In this document: positions 21,741-31,005 of the stretch, piece by piece
Position numbering within the stretch: position 1 is the stretch's first letter
Layout of the letters: each line of letters begins with the position of its first letter
Origin: Bordetella genomosp. 8
GTDB lineage: Bacteria > Pseudomonadota > Gammaproteobacteria > Burkholderiales > Burkholderiaceae_B
Assembly: GCF_002119685.1 (NCBI RefSeq)
Contig: NZ_CP021108.1
Span: 3,596,001-3,660,000, forward strand
DNA length: 64,000 bases
Reading direction: 5' to 3'
Position numbers and translations under genes: made by a program
The notes under the pieces: generated by a model
The model's database searches: none
What the model saw: only the letters and a program-made list of their open reading frames with translations
What the model was told of the DNA's origin: nothing

Positions 21741-22843
21741 CAGCGCGCTCCCGCCGGCGCGGCCGCCGTGGCGCCACCATAGGCGGGCGCCGCCAGCAGC
21801 GCGCCGGCGGCATCGAAGGCGTAGGTCTGCGCCGGATCGAAATACAGGCGTATCGACTGCTCCAGTCCGAAGCGATGCACACCCGTCAGTTGGGCGACCA
21901 GGTCTCCCGCCACGGTACGGGTATGCACGAAGGTATCCGAGCCGGATATCTCGGCCAGCCTGACGGTGCCTTGCACGGACACGCAGCCAGGCCTTTCCTG
22001 GAGGTGCAGCGCGCCGGCGCGCAAGCCGGCCGTGATCTCGCCCGCGGCATCGACGCCCGCCGGCAGGTCCCTGGGGACGCGCGTGCCGTCTTCCAGCACG
22101 AAACCTCGGCTATCGCGCCGCGCGCGCAGCAGGTTCATGGGCGGATCGCTGAATACGCGCGCCACGCGTATGGAACGGGGCCGGTGAAAGACCTCGGCGG
22201 TCGGGCCGTACTGCAGCAGTTCGCCCGCGTCCAGCACGGCGGTATGGCCCCCCAGCAGCAAGGCTTCCGCGGGGTCGGTGGTCGCGTAGACCACCGTGGC
22301 GCGGCCTTCCTGGAACAGCTCGGTGAGTTCATCGCGCAGTTCTTCGCGCAGCTTGTAGTCCAGGTTGACCAGGGGCTCGTCCAGCAGGACCAGCGGGGCG
22401 TCCTTGACCAGGGCGCGCGCCAACGCGACGCGTTGCTGCTGGCCGCCGGAAAGCTCGGCCGGATAACGATCCAGCAGATGATCGATGTGCAGGCGAGCCG
22501 CCATGGCCCGCACGCGCTCGTCCACCCCCTGGGCGCGGCGCAGTCTCAAGGGCGAAGCGATATTGTCGTGGACGTTCATCGACGGATAGTTGATGAACTG
22601 CTGGTACACCATGGCGACGTTGCGCTCGCGCACGGATACCCGGGTGACGTCGACGCCGTCCACGCGGACGGCACCCTGCGTAGGCCGGTCCAGGCCGGCC
22701 ATGATGCGCATCAGCGAGGTTTTGCCCGCCTGGGTAACCCCTAGCAGGACAGTCATGGCTCCGGGTTTCGGAGCCAGGTTCATCGGATAAAGCAGGACTT
22801 GTGATCCCGCTTGCCGTTGAATCCCTTCCAGCACCAGCTGCAT
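21740..22843 (-). CDS. glpS: Glycerol ABC transporter ATPase, GlpS-like, lacking the switch histidine
   Basis: 367 residues and the first gene of the glycerol importer operon, with GGGAGA upstream of its start. Walker A is the atypical GVTQAGKT (35-42), which still fits GxxxxGKT. The signature LSGGQQQR (131-138) and Walker B LVLLDEP (151-157) are intact. The H-loop reads [10 protein letters not shown] with Thr189 where a His is expected. A TOBE-containing C-terminal domain follows. It therefore complements GlpT: GlpS supplies the good signature and GlpT the good Walker A and His. Confidence 0.84.
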   Translation of the reverse strand: MQLVLEGIQRQAGSQVLLYPMNLAPKPGAMTVLLGVTQAGKTSLMRIMAGLDRPTQGAVRVDGVDVTRVSVRERNVAMVYQQFINYPSMNVHDNIASPLRLRRAQGVDERVRAMAARLHIDHLLDRYPAELSGGQQQRVALARALVKDAPLVLLDEPLVNLDYKLREELRDELTELFQEGRATVVYATTDPAEALLLGGHTAVLDAGELLQYGPTAEVFHRPRSIRVARVFSDPPMNLLRARRDSRGFVLEDGTRVPRDLPAGVDAAGEITAGLRAGALHLQERPGCVSVQGTVRLAEISGSDTFVHTRTVAGDLVAQLTGVHRFGLEQSIRLYFDPAQTYAFDAAGALLAAPAYGGATAAAPAGAR

Positions 22844-22889
22844 CGCGTCTCCCGGCGATATTGCTGCGTGATGGCCTGTACCCAGGCTC

Positions 22890-22908
22890 TAGCTTTCGTA
22901 TAGCTTTC
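22890..22908. promoter_or_regulatory. Direct repeat upstream of glpS
   Basis: TAGCTTTC-GTA-TAGCTTTC: two 8-bp copies 11 bp apart (one helical turn), 47 bp upstream of the glpS start. It could be a regulator site in the glycerol operon promoter. No glpR or glpK gene is in the window. Confidence 0.35.
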
Positions 22909-22953
22909 CGCTTTTGTACAGAAACATCGACGCCGCCGCAAGCGCGCGGGACA

Positions 22954-23910
22954 TCAATCCACTTCGGCGCCCGAGGACTTCACCGCCGCGCCCCATTTGG
23001 CGATCTCGCCCTTGACGAACGCGCCCGTCTGGGCCGGCGTCATGGCCATGGGTTCGGCGCCGCGTTCGCGCAGATAGCTTTGCATGGCGGGTGAATTCAG
23101 GATGGCGCCGATGCGCTGGCTGAGGAAATCCACGATGGGCGCCGGCGTATCCTTGGGCACCAGCACCGCCGCCCAGCCTATGGCCTCGAATCCGGGATAG
23201 CCGGATTCCGCGACGGTCGGCACGTCGGGCAGCTGAGGCAGGCGCCTGGCGGTCGTCACCGCCAGCGCGATCGCCTTGCCGCTTTGCACATGCGGCAGCC
23301 CGGCCGTCACGGAATCCACCATCAGCGGCACCTGGTTGCCCAGGAAATCCGCCTGCGCGGGCCCGCTGCCCTTGTACGGAATATGGCGTATGTCGATGTT
23401 CGCCGCGGATTTGAACATTTCGGCCGACAGGTGCTGGGTGCCGCCGATGCCGGCGCTGGCGTAGGCCAGCTCGCCTGGCTTGGCCTTGGCGCGCTCCACC
23501 AGTTGCCGCAAGGTCTTGATGCCCGATTGCGGATTGGACAGGAACATCAAGGGCACGGAAAACACGCCAGTCACCGGCGCGAAATCGTTCGCCAGGCTGT
23601 AGTCCAGCTTTTTGTACAAGGTCTGGTTGACCGCCGCGGCGCTGCCGGCAATGACCAGGGTATAGCCGTCGGCGGGCGAACGCGCCGCCTGGGCCATGCC
23701 GATGTTGCTGCCCGCGCCCGCCCGGTTGTCGACGATGATGGGCTGCTTCAGCTCCGCGCCCAGCTTTTCCGCCAGCGCGCGCGCGAAAATGTCGGTCGCC
23801 TGCCCGGGCGGAAACGGCACGATCATGCGGATGGCGTGATCGGGATAATCGGCGTGCGCGGCCAGGGCGGCCGCCGCCAGCGTTGCGCCGGCAATCAATT
23901 GTTTGTACAT
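22954..23910 (-). CDS. Bug-family tripartite tricarboxylate-type binding protein
   Basis: A 318-residue periplasmic receptor with a Sec signal peptide (cleavage after AHA, about residue 20). It has the Bug hallmarks [30 protein letters not shown] and ADGYTL. The conserved PFPPGG motif has Gln in place of the last Gly. These receptors capture carboxylates and feed TctAB-type permeases, which are not encoded here. It may be an orphan receptor or use a distant permease. It lies 110 bp upstream of glpS on the same strand, probably in a separate unit. Confidence 0.87.
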   Translation of the reverse strand: MYKQLIAGATLAAAALAAHADYPDHAIRMIVPFPPGQATDIFARALAEKLGAELKQPIIVDNRAGAGSNIGMAQAARSPADGYTLVIAGSAAAVNQTLYKKLDYSLANDFAPVTGVFSVPLMFLSNPQSGIKTLRQLVERAKAKPGELAYASAGIGGTQHLSAEMFKSAANIDIRHIPYKGSGPAQADFLGNQVPLMVDSVTAGLPHVQSGKAIALAVTTARRLPQLPDVPTVAESGYPGFEAIGWAAVLVPKDTPAPIVDFLSQRIGAILNSPAMQSYLRERGAEPMAMTPAQTGAFVKGEIAKWGAAVKSSGAEVD

Positions 23911-24013
23911 GGTCCCCTCCAGGATGCCAGTCTTTGCGAGGTTCGCATTATGGCCGATGGCGGGGACCGTGCCGCCCTGCTCCGCCCCTCTGCTCTACGG
24001 TATCGGCGCCGTG

Positions 24014-25453
24014 TTATGCAGAGGTCGCCAGCGCGGCCAGCCGCGCACGGCGCCGCCATTCGTATGCCACGGTGCACAGCACCAGCAGGCCGACCACGAC
24101 GAACTCCATGGTGAGCACGCCCGACGCCCCTTCCAGGTAGTTCCCGCCGGGCGCGTTCAGGAAATGCGTCAGCACCGAACCGGAAATCGCCGGGCCCAGG
24201 CCCAGCGCGCTCTGCTGCACCGTGGACAGCGTCGCGCTGCCCGATCCGGCGTGCTCCGGCGGCACCTCCGACAGGCCTATGCGGAAAAAGCACCCGACAA
24301 TGAAAGCCTGGCCAAAGCCGATCGGGATCGTCGCGGCCATCAGGTTGAGCACCGTGGGCTCCGGCCACACCGAACGGAATGTAAACAGCAACGCCAGCAC
24401 GCCCGCCATCTGGATCAGGCAGCCGATCACCAGCACCGGCGCCTTGTCGAAGCGCACGACCGCCCTGTTGGTCATGAGGGAACCGACGAAATAGGCGGTC
24501 CCCATCGCGATGAAGGTATTGCCCGAGGCCAGCGGCGACATCCCCGCGCCCGCCTGCAGCGTCAGCGCCATCGCGAACATGAAGCCGCTCCAGCTGGAGA
24601 AGAACAGGACCGCGATGCACAGGCCGAAACGTATGCTGGACAGGCGCAGCAGCGATGGCGGCAGCAGCGGGAAGGCCTTGCGGCGTTCCTGCCGCAACTC
24701 CACCTTCCACAGCGCATACAGCAGGAAAGGCACCGCGCCCAGCATCGCGCGGTATTCCCAAGGCCAATGCAGCACCGGCCCCAGGGCTACGGGAATCAGC
24801 AGGCAGAGGATGACGATGGCCAGCAGCCAGGTCCCGGGCCAGTCGATGCGCGCGGGGTGCGACGATCGCGTTTCAGGCAGCAGCCGCCGCGCACAGGCCA
24901 TCACGACCAGGCCGATAGGCAGATTGATCAGGAACACGCTGCGCCAGCCCAGGCCGCCCACGTCCAGCGACACCAGCAGCCCACCCAGCACCTGCCCGAC
25001 GACGAAGGCCAGTCCGCCGACCGCGCCGTACAACCCCAGCGCGCGCGAATGTTCCTGCCCGCGCAAGCTCACATGTATGGTGGCCAGGATCTGCGGCACC
25101 GCCAGCGCGGCAGCCACCCCTTGCAGCACGCGCGCCGCCAGCAGCACCCAGACCTGGCCTGCCAGGCCGCACAGCAGCGATGCCACGGTAAACAGCATCA
25201 CGCCCCACCAGAACACGCGCCTGCGACCATAGTTGTCGCCCAGGCGTCCGCCCATCGCCAGGCATACGGCGAAAGCCACGCCATAGACGGCGACGATCAA
25301 CTCCAGCTCCATTTCGCTGGCGTGCAGCGAGCGCGCCATCGCGTCCAGCGCGACGTTCACGATGGAGAAATCGATCATGGGCAGCAGTTGGCCAGCCAGC
25401 AGCAGGTAAAGGCCCGCCCGGCCGAGTTGTGCATTGGTAGTGGGAGCAGTCAT
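24014..25453 (-). CDS. MFS drug exporter, DHA2 family (14-TM type)
   Basis: 479 residues with hydrophobic segments covering nearly the whole length, consistent with 14 helices. The N-terminus LLPMIDFSIVNVALDAMARSL corresponds to the DHA2 motif D1 (DxTIVNVALP), and GGRLGDNYGRRRVF is motif A between helices 2 and 3. Such proteins export drugs or metabolites with proton antiport. No regulator is directly adjacent. The gene opposite at 25647 diverges from it. Confidence 0.86.
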   Translation of the reverse strand: MTAPTTNAQLGRAGLYLLLAGQLLPMIDFSIVNVALDAMARSLHASEMELELIVAVYGVAFAVCLAMGGRLGDNYGRRRVFWWGVMLFTVASLLCGLAGQVWVLLAARVLQGVAAALAVPQILATIHVSLRGQEHSRALGLYGAVGGLAFVVGQVLGGLLVSLDVGGLGWRSVFLINLPIGLVVMACARRLLPETRSSHPARIDWPGTWLLAIVILCLLIPVALGPVLHWPWEYRAMLGAVPFLLYALWKVELRQERRKAFPLLPPSLLRLSSIRFGLCIAVLFFSSWSGFMFAMALTLQAGAGMSPLASGNTFIAMGTAYFVGSLMTNRAVVRFDKAPVLVIGCLIQMAGVLALLFTFRSVWPEPTVLNLMAATIPIGFGQAFIVGCFFRIGLSEVPPEHAGSGSATLSTVQQSALGLGPAISGSVLTHFLNAPGGNYLEGASGVLTMEFVVVGLLVLCTVAYEWRRRARLAALATSA

Positions 25454-25589
25454 GAGACGGCCGGCGCGAGCGAACCAGCAGGATCCACGGCACCGCGATC
25501 GTAGGAAAAGTCGAGGCGGCCAGTATATTTTGCGCTGCAGTAAATATTAGGGAAATCCCTGTTGAGCTCAGGGTCGGTGCGCGCGGACA

Positions 25590-25617
25590 GGAACCGCCGT
25601 CGTGGCGCTCGTACTCA
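25590..25617 (+). promoter_or_regulatory. ECF-sigma-like promoter element GGAAC-N18-ACTCA (second copy)
   Basis: GGAAC(C) at 25590-25594 and ACTCA at 25613-25617, spaced by 18 bases, end 29 bases before the GTG start at 25647. The first copy, at 2166-2193, has the same words and spacing. The GGAACC form matches the HrpL-type -35 core fully; the -10 side (GTACTCA) matches CCACNNA only in part. Confidence 0.45.
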
Positions 25618-25646
25618 CGCGACTCCTTCGACCCCAGGAGTTCATC

Positions 25647-25910
25647 GTGAGCATCCCGTCCATCGGCTCCGGCCATCAACCCGCCTACGTGGCGGCTCCA
25701 CCGACGTCGCCGCGCCCCCCGGCACCGGCGCAAACCGCGCCTGACAGGGCGATGGCCGCGATGGCCGCGATGTCGGCGTCGGCCAGTACGGACGTCGTCA
25801 CCGACATCCTGTCCCAGCTGACGACGACCGACGTCTCGCAGCTCGGCCAACTCCTGATCAACGGGGCCGACAGCGGCAGGCCGCGTCCGCGCGCGGCGGC
25901 GACGGCGTAG
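25647..25910 (+). CDS. Small orphan protein sharing start context with gene at 2227
   Basis: 87 residues from GTG at 25647, with AGGAG six bases upstream; a longer frame from 25602 would overlap the promoter-like element and is rejected. The N-terminus (MSIPSIGSGH, then a Pro/Ala-rich tract to about residue 35) lacks a Sec signal. The middle has an AMA-AMA-AMS repeat, and the C-terminal part contains an amphipathic segment (VVTDILSQLTTTDVSQLGQLL region). No family is recognised. The shared promoter element, AGGAG/GTG-AGC-AT start and Pro/Ala-rich head link it to the gene at 2227. A secreted role is an inference. Confidence 0.5.
   Translation: MSIPSIGSGHQPAYVAAPPTSPRPPAPAQTAPDRAMAAMAAMSASASTDVVTDILSQLTTTDVSQLGQLLINGADSGRPRPRAAATA
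25749..25775 (+). repeat. 9-bp tandem repeat inside small orphan gene
   Basis: GCGATGGCC-GCGATGGCC-GCGATGTCG, two exact and one imperfect unit, encode the repeated Ala-Met-Ala segment. Confidence 0.6.
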
Positions 25911-25960
25911 GCCGCCCTGCCGCTACAATGCGCCGGTTCACCGAACCGGACTTGCCCGCC

Positions 25961-26560
25961 ATGACGACGCCCCATCCCCACCGCTGCGGCTGGGCCGACA
26001 ACGATGCCCTGATGCGCGACTACCATGACCAGGAATGGGGCGTCCCGCAGCACGACAGCCGGATGCTGTGGGAAATGCTGATGCTGGAAGGCTTCCAGGC
26101 CGGTTTGTCCTGGATCACAGTCCTGCGCAAGCGGGATGCTTTCCGGGACGCGTTCGACAACTTCGATCCCGCCATCGTCGCGCGCTATGGTGACGACGAC
26201 GTGGAGCGGCTCATGGCCAACCCGGGCATCATCCGCGCCCGCGCCAAGATACTGGCCACGATAGCCGGCGCGCGCATCTACCTGGACATGCAGCGCAACG
26301 GAGAAAACTTCGCCGACTTCTGCTGGTCCTTCACCGGCGGCGCGCCGATACAGAACGACGGCAAGTCATGGGTGGCGTCCTCGCCCCTGTCGGAAACCAT
26401 ATCGAAGGAGCTGAAGCGCCGCGGCTTCAAGTTCGTCGGCCCGACCATCGTCTATGCATGGATGCAGGCCGTAGGCATCGTCAACGACCACGCCGCCGAC
26501 TGTTTCCGGCGGCCCCAGGTGGCGGCGCCACCCGGCAAAGCCCGGCGCCGCGCCCGATGA
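25961..26560 (+). CDS. tag: DNA-3-methyladenine glycosylase I
   Basis: 199 residues from ATG 25961; an upstream ATG at 25928 adds 11 residues and neither has a clear Shine-Dalgarno site. The enzyme removes 3-methyladenine from DNA. The HhH-type Tag signature is complete: zinc ligands C9 (RCGW), H22 (YHDQEWG) and a C-terminal NDHAADC pair, and the base-pocket Glu43 in LEGFQAGLSW. Length is usual for the family (about 190). It is followed by a convergent hydrolase gene. No ada or alkB gene is nearby. Confidence 0.92.
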   Translation: MTTPHPHRCGWADNDALMRDYHDQEWGVPQHDSRMLWEMLMLEGFQAGLSWITVLRKRDAFRDAFDNFDPAIVARYGDDDVERLMANPGIIRARAKILATIAGARIYLDMQRNGENFADFCWSFTGGAPIQNDGKSWVASSPLSETISKELKRRGFKFVGPTIVYAWMQAVGIVNDHAADCFRRPQVAAPPGKARRRAR

Positions 26561-26566
26561 CGCCCG

Positions 26567-27391
26567 CTATTCCTGGATAAAGGCCAGCAGGTCGGCGTTG
26601 ATGACATCGGCGTGCGTGGTGCACATGCCGTGCGGATAGCCCTTGTAGACCTTGAGCGTGCCGTGCTTCACCAGCTTGGCGCTCAGCAGCGCCGAATCTG
26701 CGATGGGAACGATCTGGTCGTCATCGCCATGCATGATCAGAACCGGCACGTCGATCTGCTTCAGGTCCTCGGTGAAGTCGGTTTCCGAGAACGCCTTGAT
26801 GCAGTCGTAGTGCGCATTGGCCGCGCCCATCATGCCCTGTCGCCACCAGTTCCTGATCGCGCCTTCGGATACCTTCGCGCCGCTGCGGTTGAAGCCGTAG
26901 AACGGCCCGGTGGGCACCTCCAGGAAAAACTGCGCGCGGTTCGCCGCGAGCGCCTCGCGGAAGCCGTCGAAGACTTCCAGCGGCAAGCCGCCGGGGTTCT
27001 TGTCGCTCTTCACCATGACGGGCGGCACCGCGCCGATCAGCACCGCCTTCGCCACGCGGCCCTTGCCATGCCGCGCCACGTAACGCGCGACTTCCCCGCC
27101 GCCGGTCGAATGCCCCACGTGTATGGCGTCGCGCAGGTCCAGCGCCGCCGCCAGTTCGGCGACGTCGGCGGCGTAGGTGTCCATTTCGTGGCCCGTCGCG
27201 GTTTGCGAGGAACGACCATGGCCGCGACGGTCATGAGCGATCACGCGGTAGCCTTTATGCAGGAAGAACAGCATCTGCGCGTCCCAATCATCGGCGCTCA
27301 ATGGCCAGCCATGATGGAAAACGATGGGCTGTCCTGTCCCCCAATCCTTGTAGAAGATCTCGGTACCGTCCTTGGTCTTGATCGTGCTCAT
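26567..27391 (-). CDS. Alpha/beta hydrolase, non-heme haloperoxidase family
   Basis: 274 residues from ATG 27391 (MSTIKTKDG); ATG 27406 is an alternative adding five residues. The catalytic triad is visible: S95 in GHSTGG, Asp in [10 protein letters not shown] and His in [22 protein letters not shown] provides the oxyanion region. The family was named for cofactor-free perhydrolysis of halides, but the members are mostly esterases or perhydrolases. Length and order match the roughly 275-residue chloroperoxidase-like group. It is monocistronic. Confidence 0.86.
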   Translation of the reverse strand: MSTIKTKDGTEIFYKDWGTGQPIVFHHGWPLSADDWDAQMLFFLHKGYRVIAHDRRGHGRSSQTATGHEMDTYAADVAELAAALDLRDAIHVGHSTGGGEVARYVARHGKGRVAKAVLIGAVPPVMVKSDKNPGGLPLEVFDGFREALAANRAQFFLEVPTGPFYGFNRSGAKVSEGAIRNWWRQGMMGAANAHYDCIKAFSETDFTEDLKQIDVPVLIMHGDDDQIVPIADSALLSAKLVKHGTLKVYKGYPHGMCTTHADVINADLLAFIQE

Positions 27392-27743
27392 TGAAGCCCT
27401 CTGCATAAGTGGGAAGACAGTCCAGTGCGCGCGTGGATCGCACGGCGCCTGGAACACGGTTGCGCGGCCCGAGCCGGGCCGCACATGGTCGGCCGCGGCG
27501 ATGTCAGGATGATGACCGGCTCCCCGCGAGCGGGCCGGGCATGCGGCCCGACGGCCGGCGTTGGAAGGGTATAACGCAGTCCCCCCTATCGTCCATCCCG
27601 GAGCCCCCGCATCAGCCGTTGGGATATGACCTGTGGCCGCCGCGGCGGAACTTATACTCGCCCTGGGCATCCGAGCGTGGCAGGGGTTGAAACGCGGCCG
27701 GATTCCCCCATTTAGTCGTACTTCCCTGTCCAAGGAGCGCACA
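27392..27743. other. 352-bp intergenic region between divergent hydrolase and msrB
   Basis: No gene is supported here. An open frame from 27633 continues into msrB but is only an upstream extension. On the plus strand TATACT at 27653-27658 is a plausible -10 for msrBA, with AAGGAG just before the msrB start. Several GC-rich short palindromes (around 27465 and 27525) are seen; no clear operator. Confidence 0.4.
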
Positions 27744-28190
27744 ATGCCCAGCTACATCAAGGATCCGGACGCCATCGCGCGGCTCACGCCCGAGCAGTAT
27801 CGGGTCACCCAGGAAAGCGCCACCGAGCGCCCGGGCACCGGTGAATACCTGGACAACAAGGAACCGGGCATCTATGTGGATATCGTGTCCGGTGAACCGC
27901 TGTTCGCGTCATCCGACAAGTATGAATCGGGTTGCGGCTGGCCCAGTTTCACCAAGCCCATCGAACCGACCAATATCAATGAACTGCGCGACAGCTCGCA
28001 CGGCATGATCCGTACGGAAGTCCGTTCCACCCATGGCGACAGCCACCTGGGCCACGTATTTCCCGACGGCCCGCGCGATCGCGGTGGCCTGCGTTATTGC
28101 ATCAATTCGGCGGCGCTGCGTTTCATTCCCCGCGACCGGATGGAAGCGGAAGGCTACGGCGCCTATCTCGATCAAGTGGAGGACATCTGA
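27744..28190 (+). CDS. msrB: Peptide-methionine (R)-S-oxide reductase, zinc-less type
   Basis: 148 residues with AAGGAG eight bases before the ATG. It reduces R-methionine sulfoxide in proteins. The catalytic Cys119 is in [11 protein letters not shown], and Cys64 in GCGWPSF could be the resolving residue. The two CxxC pairs that bind zinc in many MsrB proteins are absent ([12 protein letters not shown] replaces one). No signal peptide is present, so it acts in the cytoplasm. Its stop overlaps the msrA start (TGATG). Confidence 0.92.
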   Translation: MPSYIKDPDAIARLTPEQYRVTQESATERPGTGEYLDNKEPGIYVDIVSGEPLFASSDKYESGCGWPSFTKPIEPTNINELRDSSHGMIRTEVRSTHGDSHLGHVFPDGPRDRGGLRYCINSAALRFIPRDRMEAEGYGAYLDQVEDI

Positions 28191-28708
28191 TGAACCAGGA
28201 ACGCGCTGTACTCGCCGGGGGTTGCTTCTGGGGAATGCAGGACCTCATACGCCGCTTCGATGGCGTACTCTCCACCCGCGTGGGCTATACGGGCGGCGAT
28301 GTCCCCAACGCCACCTACCGCAATCACGGCACGCATGCCGAAGCCATCGAAATCATTTTCGACCCGGCCAGGACCAGCTATCGGCAGCTGCTGGAATTCT
28401 TCTTCCAGATCCACGACCCCACCACGCGCAATCGCCAGGGCAACGACGTCGGCACCAGCTACCGGTCCGCGATCTACTACACCAGTCCTGAACAGAAACG
28501 CGAGGCCGAGGACACCATCGCCGACGTCGATGCGTCCGGCCTGTGGCCGGGCAAGGTGGTCACCGAAGTCGCGGAAGCCGGGCCGTTCTGGGAAGCCGAG
28601 CCGGAACACCAGGACTATCTGGAGCGCATTCCCAATGGCTACACCTGCCATTTCGTGCGTCCCAACTGGAAGCTGCCCCGGCGCGCGCAGACCGCCGGCG
28701 CGAACTGA
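28190..28708 (+). CDS. msrA: Peptide-methionine (S)-S-oxide reductase
   Basis: 172 residues from the ATG that overlaps the msrB stop by one base. The catalytic Cys12 is in the family motif GGCFWG, and the [10 protein letters not shown] and [13 protein letters not shown] segments complete the MsrA fold. It reduces the S epimer of methionine sulfoxide, so the two coupled genes cover both epimers. A longer frame from 28097 lies inside msrB and is rejected. Confidence 0.93.
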   Translation: MNQERAVLAGGCFWGMQDLIRRFDGVLSTRVGYTGGDVPNATYRNHGTHAEAIEIIFDPARTSYRQLLEFFFQIHDPTTRNRQGNDVGTSYRSAIYYTSPEQKREAEDTIADVDASGLWPGKVVTEVAEAGPFWEAEPEHQDYLERIPNGYTCHFVRPNWKLPRRAQTAGAN

Positions 28709-28726
28709 GCTTGCCACTTAGGGCGG

Positions 28727-28757
28727 GCGCGGCGCCGGCGGCCTTGCCGGCCCGCGC
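28727..28757. terminator. GC-rich hairpin between convergent msrA and MFS genes
   Basis: GCGCGG-C-GCCGGC pairs with GCCGGC-CCGCGC across a short loop (12 bp with one bulge). There is no T-run. It may mark the end of transcription from both sides. Confidence 0.35.
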
Positions 28758-28817
28758 GCTGCCGTGGGGCCAAGCCCGCCGCTTTCAGCGGTTGCCTTTG
28801 GCCTGGCCGGCAGCCAC

Positions 28818-30005
28818 CTAGCCCGCGGGCATCTGCCGCGCCCGGCCCGCCAGCCCGCCGAACACCGCCATCACGATGGCCAGCACGACACCGCCCGCCA
28901 TCACCGCATCCCAGCTGCCCGCCACGTCGTGCGCGCGCCCGGCCAGCGTCGGACCGGTCGCCGCCAGCAGGTAACCCACGCCTTGCGCCATGCCGGACAG
29001 CGAGGCCGCCTGGTGTGCATGGACGACGCGCAGGCTCATGAACATCAATGACAGGATGATCGCGCAGCCGGAACCCGCGCCGAATAGGATGGCCCAGACC
29101 GTGGACCAGCCCGGCGCGTAGATGAAGCCGAGCAGGGCGACGCCCATGGCCAGCGCCGCCGCCACCGCAATCGCCTTCTGGTTATGCATGCGGGCCACCA
29201 GCGCCCCCAACACCAGGCCGGGCAGCGCGCAGGCCAGCTGCATCAGGCCATGCATAGACCCGGCCTGCGCCTCGCTGTAGCCGTGCTCGTTCAACATGCT
29301 GGGCAGCCAGGCCACCAGAATGTAATACAGCAGCGAGTTGATGCCCATGTACAGCGTGACCTGCCAGGCGATGGGCGAGCGCCACACGCGTCCGCCATGC
29401 GGAACGGCCGCGGTCCCGCGCGCGGGTGCGGTATGCGCACCCAGCTGCGTGCTCCAGATGGCCAGCGTGATGAGCGGCAGGACGATCACCATGCCCAGCG
29501 CGGACTGCCAGCCATAGGCGTGGCTCAGAGGCACCGCCGATGCCGACGCCCCCGCGGCGACGCCGCCCATCATCAGCGCGCAAATGCCCGTCACGACAGG
29601 CACGTGGGCAGGAAAATCGCGCTTGACCAGGCTGGGCAGCAGCACGTTGGCCACCGCGATACCGACGCCGATGATCGCCGTGCCGCCATACAGCGCCCAC
29701 AAAGGGCCGCACCAGCGCACGATCACGCCGCCCACGATGACCAGCAGCGCGCCAAACAACGCCCGTTCCATGCCTTGGGCGCGTGCGAACGACGCGGCGA
29801 AGGGCGAGATCACCCCGAACGCCACCAACGGCAAGGTCGTGAGCAGGCCGGCCTGGGCGCGCGTCAATCCGTAAGTGGCCTGGATCATGTCCAGCATGGG
29901 CGCGACGCCGGTCACCGGCGCGCGCAGCACGCAGGCGATCAGCAGCAGGCCTGTGAGCAGCAAAAGCGGCCTTGCGACGGGAAGGCGTACCGTTTCTGTA
30001 GACAT
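28818..30005 (-). CDS. MFS transporter, CynX/NimT family
   Basis: A 395-residue inner-membrane protein with about 12 hydrophobic segments. The N-terminus LLIACVLRAPVTGVAPMLDMI carries the LRxxxTxVxP motif of the CynX/NimT family. E. coli NimT exports 2-nitroimidazole and CynX is linked to cyanate. It diverges from an AraC-type gene at 30114, the same arrangement as nimT-nimR in E. coli, so a drug-efflux role with local control is likely. Confidence 0.85.
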   Translation of the reverse strand: MSTETVRLPVARPLLLLTGLLLIACVLRAPVTGVAPMLDMIQATYGLTRAQAGLLTTLPLVAFGVISPFAASFARAQGMERALFGALLVIVGGVIVRWCGPLWALYGGTAIIGVGIAVANVLLPSLVKRDFPAHVPVVTGICALMMGGVAAGASASAVPLSHAYGWQSALGMVIVLPLITLAIWSTQLGAHTAPARGTAAVPHGGRVWRSPIAWQVTLYMGINSLLYYILVAWLPSMLNEHGYSEAQAGSMHGLMQLACALPGLVLGALVARMHNQKAIAVAAALAMGVALLGFIYAPGWSTVWAILFGAGSGCAIILSLMFMSLRVVHAHQAASLSGMAQGVGYLLAATGPTLAGRAHDVAGSWDAVMAGGVVLAIVMAVFGGLAGRARQMPAG

Positions 30006-30113
30006 GGGATAGCAATAAAAAGGAAATGGAACCAGACCGCAACCATACGCGTAAACCCTTACTAGGAATTTAGCTACTATGCCAATAAATCTCTAAAACC
30101 TGACAACCTCAAC

Positions 30114-30893
30114 ATGCTCCTGGACGACCTGCTGATCAACTTCTGCCTGGATGGCGCCGGCCCGGTCGCCGGGATGCGGCTGGAAGCCGCGGATCACGGC
30201 AGCGAAATCCCGGTCCACCACCACCGCCAGGGCCAACTGATCCTGACGATGGAAGGCGGCGTGACCTGCGAAGTCGCCGGCGCCGTCTGGATGGTGCCAC
30301 CACGCTATGCGGTATGGGTGCCCGGGATGATGCCGCACAGCATCCGCGCCACCCCGAACGCGCGTATCTGCTACCTGTACGTCCAACCCGGCGCGGCCCC
30401 GCTGCCTGGCGAATGCTGCACGCTGGCGATTTCCCCGCTGGTGCGCGCCTTGATCCTGGACATGGCGGACCAGCCGCCGGACTATCCGGCTGAAAGCCGC
30501 ACCGGCCGCAAGGCTGCCCTGCTGCTGGAAGAACTGGCGGTCATGCCGGTGGAACGCCTGCACCTGCCGATCTCCGACGAACCCCGCATGCGGCGCATCG
30601 CCACGATGCTGGCCGACAACCCCGCGGACCGCCGCACCCTGGCGGAATGGGCCCACCTGGTCGCCATGAGCGAGCGATCGCTGGCAAGGCTGGCGCGCCA
30701 GGAAACCGGCATGACTTTCGGCCGCTGGCGCCAGCAGCTGCACCTGATCGTCGCGATGCGGGAACTGGCGGCCGGCCTATCCGTCCAGCGCGTAGCCGAA
30801 GAACTGGGCTACGAGTCGGTCACCGCCTTCATCACCATGTTCAAGAAAGCGGTGGGCAAACCGCCAGCGAAGTATTTCGCCTCGATAGGCTGA
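30114..30893 (+). CDS. AraC-family regulator, NimR-like
   Basis: 259 residues. The N-terminal cupin domain contains the HHHRQGQLILTMEGG segment (about 40-54), and the C-terminal AraC DNA-binding domain (about 160-255) has two helix-turn-helix units (TLAEWAHLVAMSERSLARL region and LSVQRVAEELGYESVTAF region). No separate linker is seen, as in short cupin-AraC regulators such as NimR/YdiP. It diverges across 108 bp from the CynX/NimT-like exporter, its likely target. Confidence 0.86.
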   Translation: MLLDDLLINFCLDGAGPVAGMRLEAADHGSEIPVHHHRQGQLILTMEGGVTCEVAGAVWMVPPRYAVWVPGMMPHSIRATPNARICYLYVQPGAAPLPGECCTLAISPLVRALILDMADQPPDYPAESRTGRKAALLLEELAVMPVERLHLPISDEPRMRRIATMLADNPADRRTLAEWAHLVAMSERSLARLARQETGMTFGRWRQQLHLIVAMRELAAGLSVQRVAEELGYESVTAFITMFKKAVGKPPAKYFASIG

Positions 30894-30902
30894 CGCGACC
30901 GC

Positions 30903-30930
30903 GGAACCCATGCCGGCCGGCGGGGACTGA
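30903..30930 (+). promoter_or_regulatory. Weak third match GGAAC-N18-ACTGA
   Basis: GGAAC at 30903-30907 and ACTGA at 30926-30930 repeat the spacing of the elements at 2166 and 25590 but with a changed second word. It is 76 bp upstream of the lipoprotein start. About two such looser matches are expected by chance in this window, so it is only noted. Confidence 0.15.
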
Positions 30931-31005
30931 CCGCGCTGCTTTGGTCCGCCCAAAGCAGCGCCACGCGACGGCCGTCGCGTGGTTTCCCAAGCTGAAGGAC
31001 ATCTC

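Noticed and set aside
23903..25504. 533-codon frame antisense to the DHA2 exporter
   Set aside because: It spans the whole exporter gene and its promoter. The product is Gln/His/Arg-rich without any domain.
27633..27743. N-terminal extension of msrB
   Set aside because: The family starts near the ATG at 27744, which has AAGGAG. The extension has no ribosome site.
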